A stretch of DNA of 64,000 nt, taken from positions 1,169,881 to 1,233,880 of the forward strand of contig NZ_PHUF01000002.1 in the NCBI RefSeq assembly GCF_002813245.1, in the 5' to 3' direction. Position numbers and translations under genes: made by a program. This DNA is from Novosphingobium kunmingense (GTDB taxonomy: Bacteria; Pseudomonadota; Alphaproteobacteria; Sphingomonadales; Sphingomonadaceae). The notes beneath the pieces are model-generated. The model saw nothing but the letters and a program-made list of their open reading frames with translations. It did not search any database and was not told where the DNA came from. Of this stretch, positions 17,601 through 25,658 are shown piece by piece; the first letter of the stretch is position 1, and the number at the start of each line of letters is the position of its first letter.

Positions 17601-18506
17601 ATGAACGCTCCCGCCAAGATCCCCCTTGCCGTAGAACCGACCGCCCTTGCAGGCAAGGTTTCCGCGATTCCCACGCCCGACGATCTCGTCATCACCGTGC
17701 GTGATGCGCGCTTTGGCCGCGGCGAAAAGCCGGGCCGCTGGTGGCTGGGCGGCGATCCGATCGGCACGGCGTGGCACAACGCGCTGTCGGCCACCTTCCC
17801 GCGCGGCGAGACCATGTTCATCGAAGCCGTGAAGGCCTTCCGTGACGGCGCCTCGCCCAAGCTGGAGGCCGAGATCCGCGCCTTCGTCAAGCAGGAGATC
17901 AACCACACCCGCGAGCACATCGCCTTCAACAAGGCGGCGGTGGAGGCCGGATACGACCTGTCGAAGATCGACGCGCGGCTGGACGAGATCTTCGCCCTGA
18001 TCAAGTCGCGCCCGCCGATCGTCAACCTGGCCGCGACGATCGCGCTGGAACACTACACCGCGATCATGGCGAGCGAGTTTCTGGGCAACCCGCGCCACTT
18101 CAAGGGTGCCGAGGCCGAGACCGCGGCGATGTGGCGCTGGCACGCGATGGAAGAGATCGAGCACAAGGGCGTCGCTTTCGACACCTACTTGCACGCGACC
18201 CGCGACTGGAGCCGCTGGCGGCGCTGGAAGCTGAAGAGCGTCATGATGCTGCTGATCACCTACAACTTCATCCGGAACCGCTGGGCCGATACGCTCGACC
18301 TGCTCGCCCAGGATGGCCTGACCGGGTGGAAGGTCAAGGCGCGACTGGCCTGGTACCTGGTCGGCACGCCCGGCGTGCTGCGCAAGATCGCGCCGCACTG
18401 GGTGGCCTATTTCCTGCCCGGCTTCCATCCCTGGAAGCATGACGATCGCGCGCTGATCGGCAGGGCGGAAAGCGAGTTTCCCGACGCGCGGCTTGCAGCC
18501 GCCTGA
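17601..18506 (+). CDS. Predicted metal-dependent hydrolase (COG3687 family)
   Basis: The 301-residue protein is of the COG3687 family. It has paired helices carrying EINHTREH (99-106), LEHYT (149-153) and HAMEEIEHKG (181-190); this ExxH/HxxEE pattern resembles a carboxylate-bridged di-metal centre of a ferritin-like fold. No reaction is established for the family. I place the start at the ATG 17601 because the promoter puts transcription there; a TTG three codons upstream is possible. It is divergent from, and probably regulated by, the TetR gene. Confidence 0.85.
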   Translation: MNAPAKIPLAVEPTALAGKVSAIPTPDDLVITVRDARFGRGEKPGRWWLGGDPIGTAWHNALSATFPRGETMFIEAVKAFRDGASPKLEAEIRAFVKQEINHTREHIAFNKAAVEAGYDLSKIDARLDEIFALIKSRPPIVNLAATIALEHYTAIMASEFLGNPRHFKGAEAETAAMWRWHAMEEIEHKGVAFDTYLHATRDWSRWRRWKLKSVMMLLITYNFIRNRWADTLDLLAQDGLTGWKVKARLAWYLVGTPGVLRKIAPHWVAYFLPGFHPWKHDDRALIGRAESEFPDARLAAA

Positions 18507-18532
18507 TCGGCACCGCACGGCCAGCAAATGAA

Positions 18533-18559
18533 AAGGCCCCGGTTCGTCGCCGGGGCCTT
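18533..18559. terminator. Bidirectional terminator between convergent genes
   Basis: A perfect 10-bp stem AAGGCCCCGG/CCGGGGCCTT (18533-18542 and 18550-18559) with a 7-base loop is flanked by A-rich sequence on the left and TCATTCTTTTC on the right. It lies between the converging hydrolase and GNAT genes and can serve both. Confidence 0.85.
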
Positions 18560-18575
18560 CATTCTTTTCGGAACC

Positions 18576-19169
18576 TCATGCCGCTCGCATGGCGCTGGCA
18601 AGGTCGGCGTCATTGCCCCCGCCATCGCAGTCGCTCGGACGGCCAAGTTCGATCCGGTGTTCCACCGACTGCGCCTTGCACCCGCGCGCCAGGCTGTAGC
18701 GTTCGCGCACGCGGCCCGTCGGCCTGAACCCGGCCTTGCGCAGCACGGCACCCGATGCCGGATTGTCCAGGAAGTGCCCGGCAACCAGGTGACGATGACC
18801 AAGCACCTTGGCCAGCCGCAGCACGGCACGGGCGGCCTCGGTGGCATAGCCCTTGCCCCAGTGGTCGCGGGCAAACCAGTAGCCCAGCTCCACCTCGCCA
18901 TCGATTTCGCCGAGCCCGACGCAGCCGATGAGTTCGGCCGGAGCGGCGCTGGTCGGCAGCGTCACGAAGAAGTGCGGAAGCCGTTCGTCCTGCGGTTGGC
19001 TGGCAAACCAGCGGGCGTCCTCGGCCGTATAGGGCCACGGCGCCTTGGCAAGGTTGCGAACCACCGATTCGTCGGCGATCCGGCTGAGCAATTCCTGCCA
19101 GTCCTCGGGCCAACCGGGCCGCAGGAACAATCTTTCGCTGCGAATGAACACGTCACATCTCCCATTCAT
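18576..19169 (-). CDS. GNAT-family N-acetyltransferase (RimJ/RimL type)
   Basis: The 197-residue protein begins IRSERLFLRPGWPEDW and has ELGYWFARDHWGKGYATEAA, the acetyl-CoA-binding motif A of GNAT enzymes, followed by HFLDNPASGAVLRKAGFRPTG. This is the pattern of ribosomal-protein/amino-terminal acetyltransferases. Its place just downstream of rplU-rpmA is conserved in several sphingomonads, hinting at a ribosome-linked target, but the substrate is not known. Confidence 0.88.
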   Translation of the reverse strand: MNGRCDVFIRSERLFLRPGWPEDWQELLSRIADESVVRNLAKAPWPYTAEDARWFASQPQDERLPHFFVTLPTSAAPAELIGCVGLGEIDGEVELGYWFARDHWGKGYATEAARAVLRLAKVLGHRHLVAGHFLDNPASGAVLRKAGFRPTGRVRERYSLARGCKAQSVEHRIELGRPSDCDGGGNDADLASAMRAA

Positions 19170-19274
19170 GCCCCGCGCGGGCCCTAACCCGCATGCGTGA
19201 CAGTGCCGTTACGGATTTCGACCGGTTGCCCGAATGGCAGGTCCGGTCCGGAAAGCCGTGCAGAGGGAGAGACG

Positions 19275-19306
19275 AAAAGAGGGAGACGGGTCGGCCCCTC
19301 TCCCTC
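19275..19306 (-). terminator. rho-independent terminator after rpmA
   Basis: The stem GAGGGAGA...TCTCCCTC (19279-19286 with 19299-19306), extended by GGG/CCC, is followed on the minus strand by TTTTC. A second perfect stem without a T-tract (19333-19341 with 19348-19356) lies between it and the rpmA stop and may protect the 3' end. The rest of the gap 19170-19372 shows nothing else. Confidence 0.7.
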
Positions 19307-19372
19307 GTTCAGCCGGAGCGCATGTCCGGCGGGGGCCATCCCATCAAGGATGGCCCATCAGCGACCATCCGG

Positions 19373-19639
19373 TTATTCGGCGGCGACCGCCATATCGACC
19401 GAGACGTACTTGCGGCCGAGTTTGCCTTCGTGGAAGCGCACGCGGCCTTCGGTCAGCGCAAACAGGGTGTGATCCTTGCCCATGCCGACGTTGGCGCCCG
19501 GGTACACCTTGGTCCCGCGCTGACGAATGATGATGTTGCCGCCGACGACGTCCTGGCCGCCAAACTTCTTCACGCCAAGGCGACGGCCGGCCGAATCACG
19601 ACCGTTACGCGACGAACCGCCTGCTTTCTTGTGTGCCAT
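19373..19639 (-). CDS. rpmA: 50S ribosomal protein L27
   Basis: L27 lies near the peptidyl-transferase centre. The 88-residue product starts [16 protein letters not shown] and contains [40 protein letters not shown], all diagnostic of L27. It needs no N-terminal processing since the Ala follows Met directly, unlike Firmicutes. It follows rplU by 19 bases in the same operon. Confidence 0.98.
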   Translation of the reverse strand: MAHKKAGGSSRNGRDSAGRRLGVKKFGGQDVVGGNIIIRQRGTKVYPGANVGMGKDHTLFALTEGRVRFHEGKLGRKYVSVDMAVAAE

Positions 19640-19658
19640 GTCGAACTACTCCGAAATC

Positions 19659-20081
19659 TTATTCTGCGTCAGCGGCCTTGGCGGCCTTCTTGGCGGGAGC
19701 CTTCTTGGCCGGCGCATCGGCGGCAGTTGCCGTGGCGGCTTCGGCCTTGGGAGCGGCTTCCTTCTTGGCAGCCTTCTTTTCCTCGGCGCCGACCGACAGG
19801 ATGCGCAGCAGGGTCATCTGCTGGCGGTGGCCATTGCGGCGACGATAGTTGTGGCGGCGACGCTTCTTGAAGACGATCACCTTCTCCGACTTCGCCTGGG
19901 CGATGATCTCGGCCGACACGAGCACGCCGGCGGCGTCCTTGATCTCGCCGCCGTCGCCGGCCAGCAGGACTTCGCCCAGGGTGATCTTGTCACCGGCTTC
20001 GCCAGCCAGCTTCTCGACCGCGATCTTGTCTCCGGCGGCAACCCGGTATTGCTTGCCGCCCGTGCGCACAACTGCGAACAT
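19659..20081 (-). CDS. rplU: 50S ribosomal protein L21 with Ala/Lys-rich C-terminal extension
   Basis: The first 100 residues are standard L21: [20 protein letters not shown], then [10 protein letters not shown], and [20 protein letters not shown] which binds 23S rRNA. A tail of about 40 residues rich in Ala, Lys, Pro and Glu follows ([15 protein letters not shown] ...). Such tails occur in sphingomonads and may contact rRNA or be disordered. I chose the ATG at 20079-20081; an in-frame start nine codons earlier adds a non-L21 segment. Confidence 0.97.
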   Translation of the reverse strand: MFAVVRTGGKQYRVAAGDKIAVEKLAGEAGDKITLGEVLLAGDGGEIKDAAGVLVSAEIIAQAKSEKVIVFKKRRRHNYRRRNGHRQQMTLLRILSVGAEEKKAAKKEAAPKAEAATATAADAPAKKAPAKKAAKAADAE

Positions 20082-20177
20082 GGTGCTTCTATCCGTTCGT
20101 TTTTCCAAACCACCCAGCCACAGTGCGGGCAGCGCACCGGCCCCGGCCTGACGGCAAGGGTCCGATAAGAAGCGCCG

Positions 20178-20206
20178 CGCCTAGTCGAACGGCCCCTTCC
20201 TGTCAA
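20178..20206 (-). promoter_or_regulatory. Candidate rplU-rpmA promoter
   Basis: TTGACA (20206-20201) and TAGGCG (20183-20178) are separated by 17 bases on the minus strand, about 97 bases before the rplU ATG. The consensus -35 and exact spacing fit a strong ribosomal protein promoter with a long leader. Confidence 0.55.
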
Positions 20207-20268
20207 CGGTGGTTTGGCTGAAAATGACGCGCGCTGGCAACTCGATGAGTCCATGCTATGGCATTGCC

Positions 20269-20772
20269 ATGCGTCCGATCCTGCTTGCCGCCACCGTTCC
20301 GCTGCTGCTGTCCGCCTGCTCCAGCGCGCAGGGCGATTTCCCCAGCCTCGCGCGCCGTCCGGCCGAGCGGGTCAGCGGAACCGCGCCGGTCGCGCCATCC
20401 ACCGAAGCCCCGGCGCCAGCCCCGGTCGACCCCCAGCTGGCGGGAACCCTCGACGGGATGGTCGCCCAGGCCCGCGCCGCCGACGCGAAGTTCCGCGCCA
20501 ACGCACCGCGCGCGCGCGCATTGGTCGGCGCGGCCGCGGGGTCTGCCGTGGCGAGCGAATCGTGGGCCGTCGCGACCGTTGCCCTCGCCGATCTCGAATC
20601 GCAGCGCAGCCAGGCGATGATCGCGTTGGCCGATCTCGACGCGCTCTACGCCGCCAAGGGAATCGAACGCGCCGATACCACCGCGATTGCCGCGGCGCGC
20701 GACCGGGTGATCACCATCGTCAGCGAACAGGACCAGGTCCTCGCCGATCTCAAGGGCCGGCTGCGCTCCTGA
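20269..20772 (+). CDS. Uncharacterised lipoprotein with helical domain
   Basis: The 167-residue product begins MRPILLAATVPLLLSAC, with a lipobox Cys17. After a Pro-rich linker (about 35-58) there is an alpha-helical part rich in Ala, Arg and Asp (LDGMVAQARAADAKFRANAP ... QDQVLADLKGRLRS) that could form a coiled-coil or helical hairpin. No family is recognised. It is alone, divergent from rplU and convergent with the moa genes, with the shared terminator at 20777-20813. I start at the ATG 20269 since the signal peptide begins there. Confidence 0.72.
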   Translation: MRPILLAATVPLLLSACSSAQGDFPSLARRPAERVSGTAPVAPSTEAPAPAPVDPQLAGTLDGMVAQARAADAKFRANAPRARALVGAAAGSAVASESWAVATVALADLESQRSQAMIALADLDALYAAKGIERADTTAIAAARDRVITIVSEQDQVLADLKGRLRS

Positions 20773-20776
20773 TCGA

Positions 20777-20813
20777 TAAAGAAGGCCGCCCTGCCAAGGG
20801 GAGCAGGACGGCC
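20777..20813 (-). terminator. Terminator of the long cta-thr-mo leftward run
   Basis: Stem GGCCGCCCTGC/GCAGGACGGCC (20784-20794 with 20803-20813) has one position that is a G-U pair on the minus strand and a mismatch on the plus strand. On the minus strand it is followed by TTCTTTAT. It therefore works best for leftward transcripts such as moaE. Confidence 0.75.
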
Positions 20814-20900
20814 AGTGCCGCACCTGGCGGCGGGGGGACCTTGATCGACAAGCTTGCCGATCACCACGCCCCTGCCTGCCGCAGAACTGCGCGGTGCGCC

Positions 20901-20914
20901 TTGACCTGGATCAA
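20901..20914. promoter_or_regulatory. FNR/Crp-like palindromic box
   Basis: TTGACCTGGATCAA differs by one base from the FNR consensus TTGAT-N4-ATCAA. It lies 19 bases past the moaE stop and upstream (leftward sense) of the terminator at 20813. No gene start follows within reach in either direction except a possible short leftward transcript. Confidence 0.45.
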
Positions 20915-20932
20915 GGCGGCGGCGTCATTTGG

Positions 20933-21376
20933 CTACCAGCGGTCCCGCGCCGCGTAATCGTCGGGTCGCGGATCGATCCAGCGCCAGGTCCCGCAGCGCT
21001 TCTCGCGCTTCCAGAACCACGAATCGCTCTTGAGATGGTCCATGGCGAAATCGACCGCGTCGAAAGCGGCGCGGCGATGGCTGGCGACGGCGGACACGCA
21101 AACGATCGGTTCGCCCGGCAGCATGACCCCGCTGCGGTGGACGACGAGAATCCCCATCAGGCCGAAGCGCGCCACAGCCCGCTGCGCCAGCGCCTTCATC
21201 CCGGGCAGGGTCAGCGGCTCGTAGTGGCTCAGTTCCAGCGCCTCGACCCCGTTCTCGCCCCGCACCTCGCCGACGAAGGTGCAGACCCCGCCGAGTCCCG
21301 GGTGCGCGGTGGTAAAGGGACCGACATACTGGCCGGGATGAAACGGATGGGTCAGCAGGTGAACTTCGGTCGCCAC
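20933..21376 (-). CDS. moaE: Molybdopterin synthase catalytic subunit
   Basis: MoaE, with MoaD, inserts the dithiolene sulfurs of molybdopterin. The 147-residue product contains VCTFVGEVRG, LSHYEPLTLPGMKAL, VVHRSGVMLPGEPIVCVSAV, SHRRAAFDAVDFAMDHLKSD and FWKREKRCGTWRWID, the full MoaE motif series including the Lys of WKRE. The start is GTG at 21374-21376. It follows moaD by 3 bases. Confidence 0.96.
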   Translation of the reverse strand: MATEVHLLTHPFHPGQYVGPFTTAHPGLGGVCTFVGEVRGENGVEALELSHYEPLTLPGMKALAQRAVARFGLMGILVVHRSGVMLPGEPIVCVSAVASHRRAAFDAVDFAMDHLKSDSWFWKREKRCGTWRWIDPRPDDYAARDRW

Positions 21377-21379
21377 GCC

Positions 21380-21616
21380 CTATCCCCCGCTGACCGGCGG
21401 CAGGAAGGCCAGTTCGTCGCCGGGACGCAGGACGATCGATTCGGGACCGCCGACCAGCTCGCCGTTGAGCGCTATTCGCACCCGCTCGTCGAGCAGGGCA
21501 ATGGCAAGGTCGGGCGGGAGCAGGGCCAGCACCTCTGCGAGCGGGCCGGGTTCGACCGCGCGTTCGCCCGCACCGGCAAGGTCCGCCAGGCGGCCGAGGA
21601 AGACCAGCCGGGCCAC
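21380..21616 (-). CDS. moaD: Molybdopterin synthase sulfur-carrier subunit
   Basis: The 78-residue ubiquitin-like protein ends in the obligatory Gly-Gly (FLPPVSGG), which is adenylated and thiocarboxylated by MoeB to donate sulfur to MoaE. ALNGELV and RPGDELAFLPPVSGG are family motifs. The start is GTG at 21614-21616. It lies 3 bases after moaA and 3 bases before moaE. Confidence 0.95.
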   Translation of the reverse strand: MARLVFLGRLADLAGAGERAVEPGPLAEVLALLPPDLAIALLDERVRIALNGELVGGPESIVLRPGDELAFLPPVSGG

Positions 21617-21619
21617 GGC

Positions 21620-22612
21620 TCAGCCTCCGGTGGCGGACATATGGCGCGCCAGCGCTGGCGCTGCGCCGCGCTCGCGGATCGCGAAGCCGTGGCGCTCCGG
21701 CTTGATCGCCATGGCGCGGTCGAGCGCAGCGGACAGTTGCGCGTCGGGATCGGCGGAGCGCAGCGCGGCGCGCAGGTCGACCATCTCGTGCCCGCCGAGG
21801 CAGGGGTGCAGTTGCCCGGTCGCGGTCACCCGCACGCGGTTGCACCCATCGCAGAAATTGCCTGTCAGCGGGGTGATGAAGCCGATCCGCCCGCCGGTTT
21901 CGGCCGCGTCGAAATAGCGCGCCGGACCGCCGGTGCGGTGGGCGCTGGGCGTGAGCGCATAGCGGCGATCGAGTTGTTCGCGCACTTGCGTAAGCGGCAG
22001 GTACTGGTCCACGCGATCGGCCTCGACCTCGCCCAGCGGCATGACCTCGATAAGGGTCAGGTCCATATCCTGCCCATGCGCCCATTCGAGCAGGTTGGGG
22101 ATCTCGCCTTCGTTGATGCCCTTCAGCGCCACGGCGTTGATCTTGACCGCCAGCCCCGCCGCACGCGCCGCCGCGATCCCGTCGAGCACCTGGCCATGCC
22201 CGTCGCGCCGGGCCAGCGCCGCGAAGCGATCGCGGTCCAGCGTGTCGAGCGAGACGTTGATCCGGCGCACCCCGGCCGCGGCTAGGTCCTCGGCGAATCG
22301 GCCCAGCGCCATGCCGTTGGTGGTCAGGGTCAGCTCGTCCAGCCCGTCGCCCAGCTTGCGGCCCAGCGCCCGGACCAGTTCGATCATGTCGCGGCGCACC
22401 AGTGGCTCGCCGCCGGTCAGGCGGATGCGGGTAACCCCGCGTGCGATGAAGCCCAGGGCCAGCCGGTGCAGTTCTTCCAGGCTTAGCACCTGATCACGCG
22501 GCAGGAAGGTCTGCCGCTCGGGCATGCAGTAGGTGCAGCGCAGGTCGCAGCGGTCGGTGACCGACAGGCGCAGGTAGGTGATGCGCCGCTGGAACTGGTC
22601 GACAAGGCTCAT
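21620..22612 (-). CDS. moaA: GTP 3',8-cyclase (molybdenum cofactor, radical SAM)
   Basis: The 330-residue enzyme converts GTP to 3',8-cyclo-7,8-dihydro-GTP, the first step of molybdopterin synthesis. The radical SAM cluster ligands are Cys22, Cys26 and Cys29 in [14 protein letters not shown]; the C-terminal second cluster is in FCDGCNRVR...GQLHPCLG. The protein ends in the conserved Gly-Gly. Its start ATG overlaps the upstream Rossmann protein gene by 4 bases. Confidence 0.97.
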   Translation of the reverse strand: MSLVDQFQRRITYLRLSVTDRCDLRCTYCMPERQTFLPRDQVLSLEELHRLALGFIARGVTRIRLTGGEPLVRRDMIELVRALGRKLGDGLDELTLTTNGMALGRFAEDLAAAGVRRINVSLDTLDRDRFAALARRDGHGQVLDGIAAARAAGLAVKINAVALKGINEGEIPNLLEWAHGQDMDLTLIEVMPLGEVEADRVDQYLPLTQVREQLDRRYALTPSAHRTGGPARYFDAAETGGRIGFITPLTGNFCDGCNRVRVTATGQLHPCLGGHEMVDLRAALRSADPDAQLSAALDRAMAIKPERHGFAIRERGAAPALARHMSATGG

Positions 22613-22938
22613 GGTGCAACGGGTATCACGGCGCCGGCCCCGCTGTCATCCAGCGGCAGATACTGCCCGGTCAAACCCGGGGCCTTGGCCAGATAGGCGA
22701 TGGCCGCAACGCGGGCCGCCTCGCTGCCGCCCGACAGGGCATTTACCCGCCCCGGCACCCGCGCCCGCGCGAGTGACTGCACCGCCGCAAGCCGCCAGGC
22801 GGAATGCGTGTGATCGGCCGCCTCGAAAACCAGGGTAACGTCGTCGCTGCCGGCAAGGGTCGGAGCGATCGCAGCGTAGAAGGCGGCCGCGGCGGAAACT
22901 GGATCGTCGGGAAGGCCAGTGACGTCCCGCCGCTCCAT
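22609..22938 (-). CDS. Small Rossmann-fold-like protein of unknown function
   Basis: The 109-residue protein resembles the C-terminal part of a short-chain dehydrogenase: alternating helix/strand and a closing segment [20 protein letters not shown] similar to the end of SDR enzymes, but the glycine-rich nucleotide motif and the Tyr-Lys pair are missing. It is locked between folB (1-base overlap) and moaA (4-base overlap), so it is expressed with them. A pteridine-related role is suggested by position only. Confidence 0.7.
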   Translation of the reverse strand: MERRDVTGLPDDPVSAAAAFYAAIAPTLAGSDDVTLVFEAADHTHSAWRLAAVQSLARARVPGRVNALSGGSEAARVAAIAYLAKAPGLTGQYLPLDDSGAGAVIPVAP

Positions 22939-23309
22939 CAGCGCCGCTCGCGCGTCAGGGTCATGCCGATCTGCTCGCCATTCTCGCTGATTGCCAGCTT
23001 GACGATCTTTACCGTGACCGCCTCGACCCGGGCGTCCTGGAGGAACAGGGTTTCGCAGACGTGATCGGCCACCGCCTCGATCAACTTGAAGTGGACGCCC
23101 TCGGGCAGCGCTTCGGCGGCCGCGAACTTGAGGTCCATGTAATTCTTGCTGGCCGACAGCGGGGTGTCGGGATCGTAGCGATCGATCGGCTTCAACCGGG
23201 CCTGGATGGTGAAGCGCAGCGGCTGGGGACGGCCGGTCTCCTCCGAATAGATGCCGGTCAGGACATCGTATTCGAAATCGGCAACTTCGAGAATCAGCGA
23301 ATCGGCCAT
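22938..23309 (-). CDS. folB: Dihydroneopterin aldolase (folate synthesis)
   Basis: The 123-residue protein of the FolB/T-fold family cleaves dihydroneopterin to 6-hydroxymethyl-dihydropterin. Motifs include FEYDVLTGIYSEETGRPQPL (with the conserved Gly-Glu stretch in diverged form), SASKNYMDLK and LIEAVADHVCETL. Identity as FolB rather than FolX is supported by length and context but not certain. It sits between the methyltransferase gene and the moa genes, linking two pterin pathways. Confidence 0.85.
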   Translation of the reverse strand: MADSLILEVADFEYDVLTGIYSEETGRPQPLRFTIQARLKPIDRYDPDTPLSASKNYMDLKFAAAEALPEGVHFKLIEAVADHVCETLFLQDARVEAVTVKIVKLAISENGEQIGMTLTRERR

Positions 23310-23318
23310 GAGCGCCCC

Positions 23319-24209
23319 TTAGCCGGGATTGGACCAGCGCGCGAAGATCGCCGTGGGGAGCAGGCGCCCCCCCTCGCCTTCCTCGCGCATGGCAAGGTCG
23401 CCATGTTCGATCCGCCCGGGCAGGTCAGCAAATACCTCGTCGAGCAGGCCGGCCAGAGCGAGGCTGCTCATCCGCACGGCGTAGACCGTCAGGAACAGGA
23501 AGCGGCTGTCGTCATCGAGCAGCGCGCGGCAATGCTCGATCAAGCCGGGCAGGTGCTCCTCGAGTCGCCAGACCTCGCCCTCGGGACCGCGGCCGAACTT
23601 GGGCGGATCGAGGATGATCCCGTCATAGCGCTTGCCGCGGCGCACCTCGCGCGCGGCGAACTTGGCGGCATCATCGACGATCCAGCGGACCGGGCGATCG
23701 TCCATCCCCGCCAGCGCCGCGTTGGCGCGGGCCTGGGCGACCGACTTCTTGCTGGCATCGACATGGGTGACGGGGCCAAAGCGCGACAGCGCCAGGGTGC
23801 CGACCCCGGTGTAGCCGAACAGGTTCATCGTGGCCGCATCGCCGCGGCCTTCAAGCTGCTCGCCCATCCAGTCCCACACCGGGGCCATGTCGGGAAAGAA
23901 ACCGAGGTGGCGAAAGGGCGTGCAACTGGCAGTGAAGCGCACCTCGTTCCAGGCCAGAGGCCAGCCTTCCTGCGGCACGGGATGGGCGAACTGCCAGCGG
24001 CCACCGCCATCCTCGTCCGAACCGGGCACGAACTCGCCGTCGCTGGCCCAGCGCTCCAGCCTGGGGCGCCACAGGGCCTGGGTATCGGGGCGAATGAAGC
24101 GGTGCGGACCGTACCGCTCCAGCTTGCGCCCGTCGCCCGAATCGATCAGCCCGTAGTCATCCCAGGCCGCGCCAGCCATGACGACCGGCGTTTCGACCAG
24201 TTCAGCCAC
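23319..24209 (-). CDS. Class I SAM-dependent methyltransferase (RlmI-like)
   Basis: The 296-residue protein has the class I fold: MNLFGYTGVGTLALSRFG (motif I region), THVDASKKSVAQARANAALA, and the catalytic DGIILDPPKFGRG motif of the RlmI/TrmA-like RNA and nucleic-acid methyltransferases. It has no PUA domain, so the target RNA is not clear. I start at GTG 24207-24209, overlapping the thrC stop by 8 bases; an ATG ten codons later (24179) is also possible. Confidence 0.85.
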   Translation of the reverse strand: MAELVETPVVMAGAAWDDYGLIDSGDGRKLERYGPHRFIRPDTQALWRPRLERWASDGEFVPGSDEDGGGRWQFAHPVPQEGWPLAWNEVRFTASCTPFRHLGFFPDMAPVWDWMGEQLEGRGDAATMNLFGYTGVGTLALSRFGPVTHVDASKKSVAQARANAALAGMDDRPVRWIVDDAAKFAAREVRRGKRYDGIILDPPKFGRGPEGEVWRLEEHLPGLIEHCRALLDDDSRFLFLTVYAVRMSSLALAGLLDEVFADLPGRIEHGDLAMREEGEGGRLLPTAIFARWSNPG

Positions 24210-25605
24210 GCGGCACCGCGTGGGCCGCGACGTAGGCGGCAATGGCGTCGTAATCGCCGGGCAGGTCGACCAGCCGTTCCTCGCGCTCGAACAGGTCACC
24301 AAGCCGCGCCGGGAGGATCGGCCGGTGCCCGGTGGCCCGTTCGACAGCATCGCGGAACTTGGCCGGATGCGCCGTCGCCAGCGTCACCACCGGCACGGCC
24401 GGATCGATCCCGGCGGTGCGCGCGGCGTGAAGCCCGATCGCGGTGTGGGGGTCGAGCAGCTCGCCGCTGGCATCGAAGGCCCAGCGGATCGCCTGGGCCA
24501 TCTGGTCCGGATCGGCGCGGGCGCTGGTGAACAGCCTTGCCGCGCCTTCACGCTGGGCGTTGGTCAGCTGCATCGCCCGCGTCGCTTCGAAGCCGGTCAT
24601 CTGCGCCGCCAGGGCCTTGCCGTCGCGCCCGCCGACGTCGAACAGCAGGCGTTCGAAATTGGACGAGACCTGGATGTCCATCGACGGCGCCGCCGTCGGC
24701 GTGACCGTTCCGGCCGAATAGTCGCCGGTGCTGAGCGCGCGATGGAGGATGTCGTTGACGTTGGTGGCAACGATCAGCCGCTCGATCGGCAGGCCCATCT
24801 GCGCCGCGACATAGCCGGCGAAGACATCGCCGAAATTGCCGGTCGGCACCGCGAAAGCCACCTTGCGGTGCGGCGCGCCAAGCTGCAGCGCGGCGGCGAA
24901 ATAATAGACCACCTGCGCCATCAGCCGCGCCCAGTTGATCGAATTGACCGCCCCGATGGCGAAGCGCCCGGTCATCGCGGTGTCGCCGAACATCCGCTTC
25001 ACGATGGCCTGGGCATCGTCGAAGCTGGAGCCTTCGATCGCGATGTTGTGAACGTTGGGCGACAGCACCGTGGTCATCTGGCGGCGCTGCACGTCGCTGA
25101 CCCGGCCCTTGGGGTGCAGCATGAAGATATCGACGCGGGCGCGCCCCGCCACGGCATCGATCGCGGCCGATCCAGTATCCCCGCTGGTCGCCCCGACGAT
25201 GGTCAGCGGATCGCCGCCGCGCGACAGGAACTCTTCGAACAGCAGGCCGAGCAGTTGCAGCGCGACATCCTTGAAGGCCAGCGTCGGTCCGTGGAACAGC
25301 TCGAGCAGCCATTGCTGTTCGTCGAGCTGCTTGAGCGGCGTCACCGCCTTGTGGGCGAACCGGGCATAGGCCTTGGCGGTCAGTTCGCGCAGCCGCTCGG
25401 GCGTCAGGCTGTCGCCGACGAACGGCTGCATGATCCGCGCGGCAAGTTCGGCATAGGGCAGTCCGGCCAGCCCGGCGATCTCGGCCTCGGTGAAGCGTGG
25501 CCATTCGCGCGGCACGTAGAGCCCGCCATCGCTGGCCAGCCCCGCCAGCGTCGCGCCTTCGAAATCAAGCGCCGGAGCGCTGCCACGGGTCGAGACGTAT
25601 TCCAT
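24202..25605 (-). CDS. thrC: Threonine synthase
   Basis: The 467-residue PLP enzyme converts O-phosphohomoserine to threonine. It is the long class II type: N-terminal YVSTRGSAP, then HGPTLAFKDVALQ with PLP-Lys112, the glycine-rich phosphate loop TSGDTGSAAI and AVPTGNFGDVFAGY. The ATG at 25603-25605 is preferred over the TTG codon just before it. It lies 53 bases after SURF1 and overlaps the next gene. Confidence 0.96.
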   Translation of the reverse strand: MEYVSTRGSAPALDFEGATLAGLASDGGLYVPREWPRFTEAEIAGLAGLPYAELAARIMQPFVGDSLTPERLRELTAKAYARFAHKAVTPLKQLDEQQWLLELFHGPTLAFKDVALQLLGLLFEEFLSRGGDPLTIVGATSGDTGSAAIDAVAGRARVDIFMLHPKGRVSDVQRRQMTTVLSPNVHNIAIEGSSFDDAQAIVKRMFGDTAMTGRFAIGAVNSINWARLMAQVVYYFAAALQLGAPHRKVAFAVPTGNFGDVFAGYVAAQMGLPIERLIVATNVNDILHRALSTGDYSAGTVTPTAAPSMDIQVSSNFERLLFDVGGRDGKALAAQMTGFEATRAMQLTNAQREGAARLFTSARADPDQMAQAIRWAFDASGELLDPHTAIGLHAARTAGIDPAVPVVTLATAHPAKFRDAVERATGHRPILPARLGDLFEREERLVDLPGDYDAIAAYVAAHAVPRG

Positions 25606-25658
25606 CAAGCGGGGCCGTTAGCGGCAACGCGGCGATAAAGAAACCCCGCGCATCGGGA

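Noticed and set aside
19333..19356. Second stem-loop after rpmA as an independent terminator
   Set aside because: The 9-bp stem is perfect but no T-run follows on either strand; the stem at 19275-19306 fits better.
20646..20867. A 73-codon leftward frame downstream of the FNR-like box
   Set aside because: It passes through the moa terminator and into the opposite lipoprotein gene; no motif.
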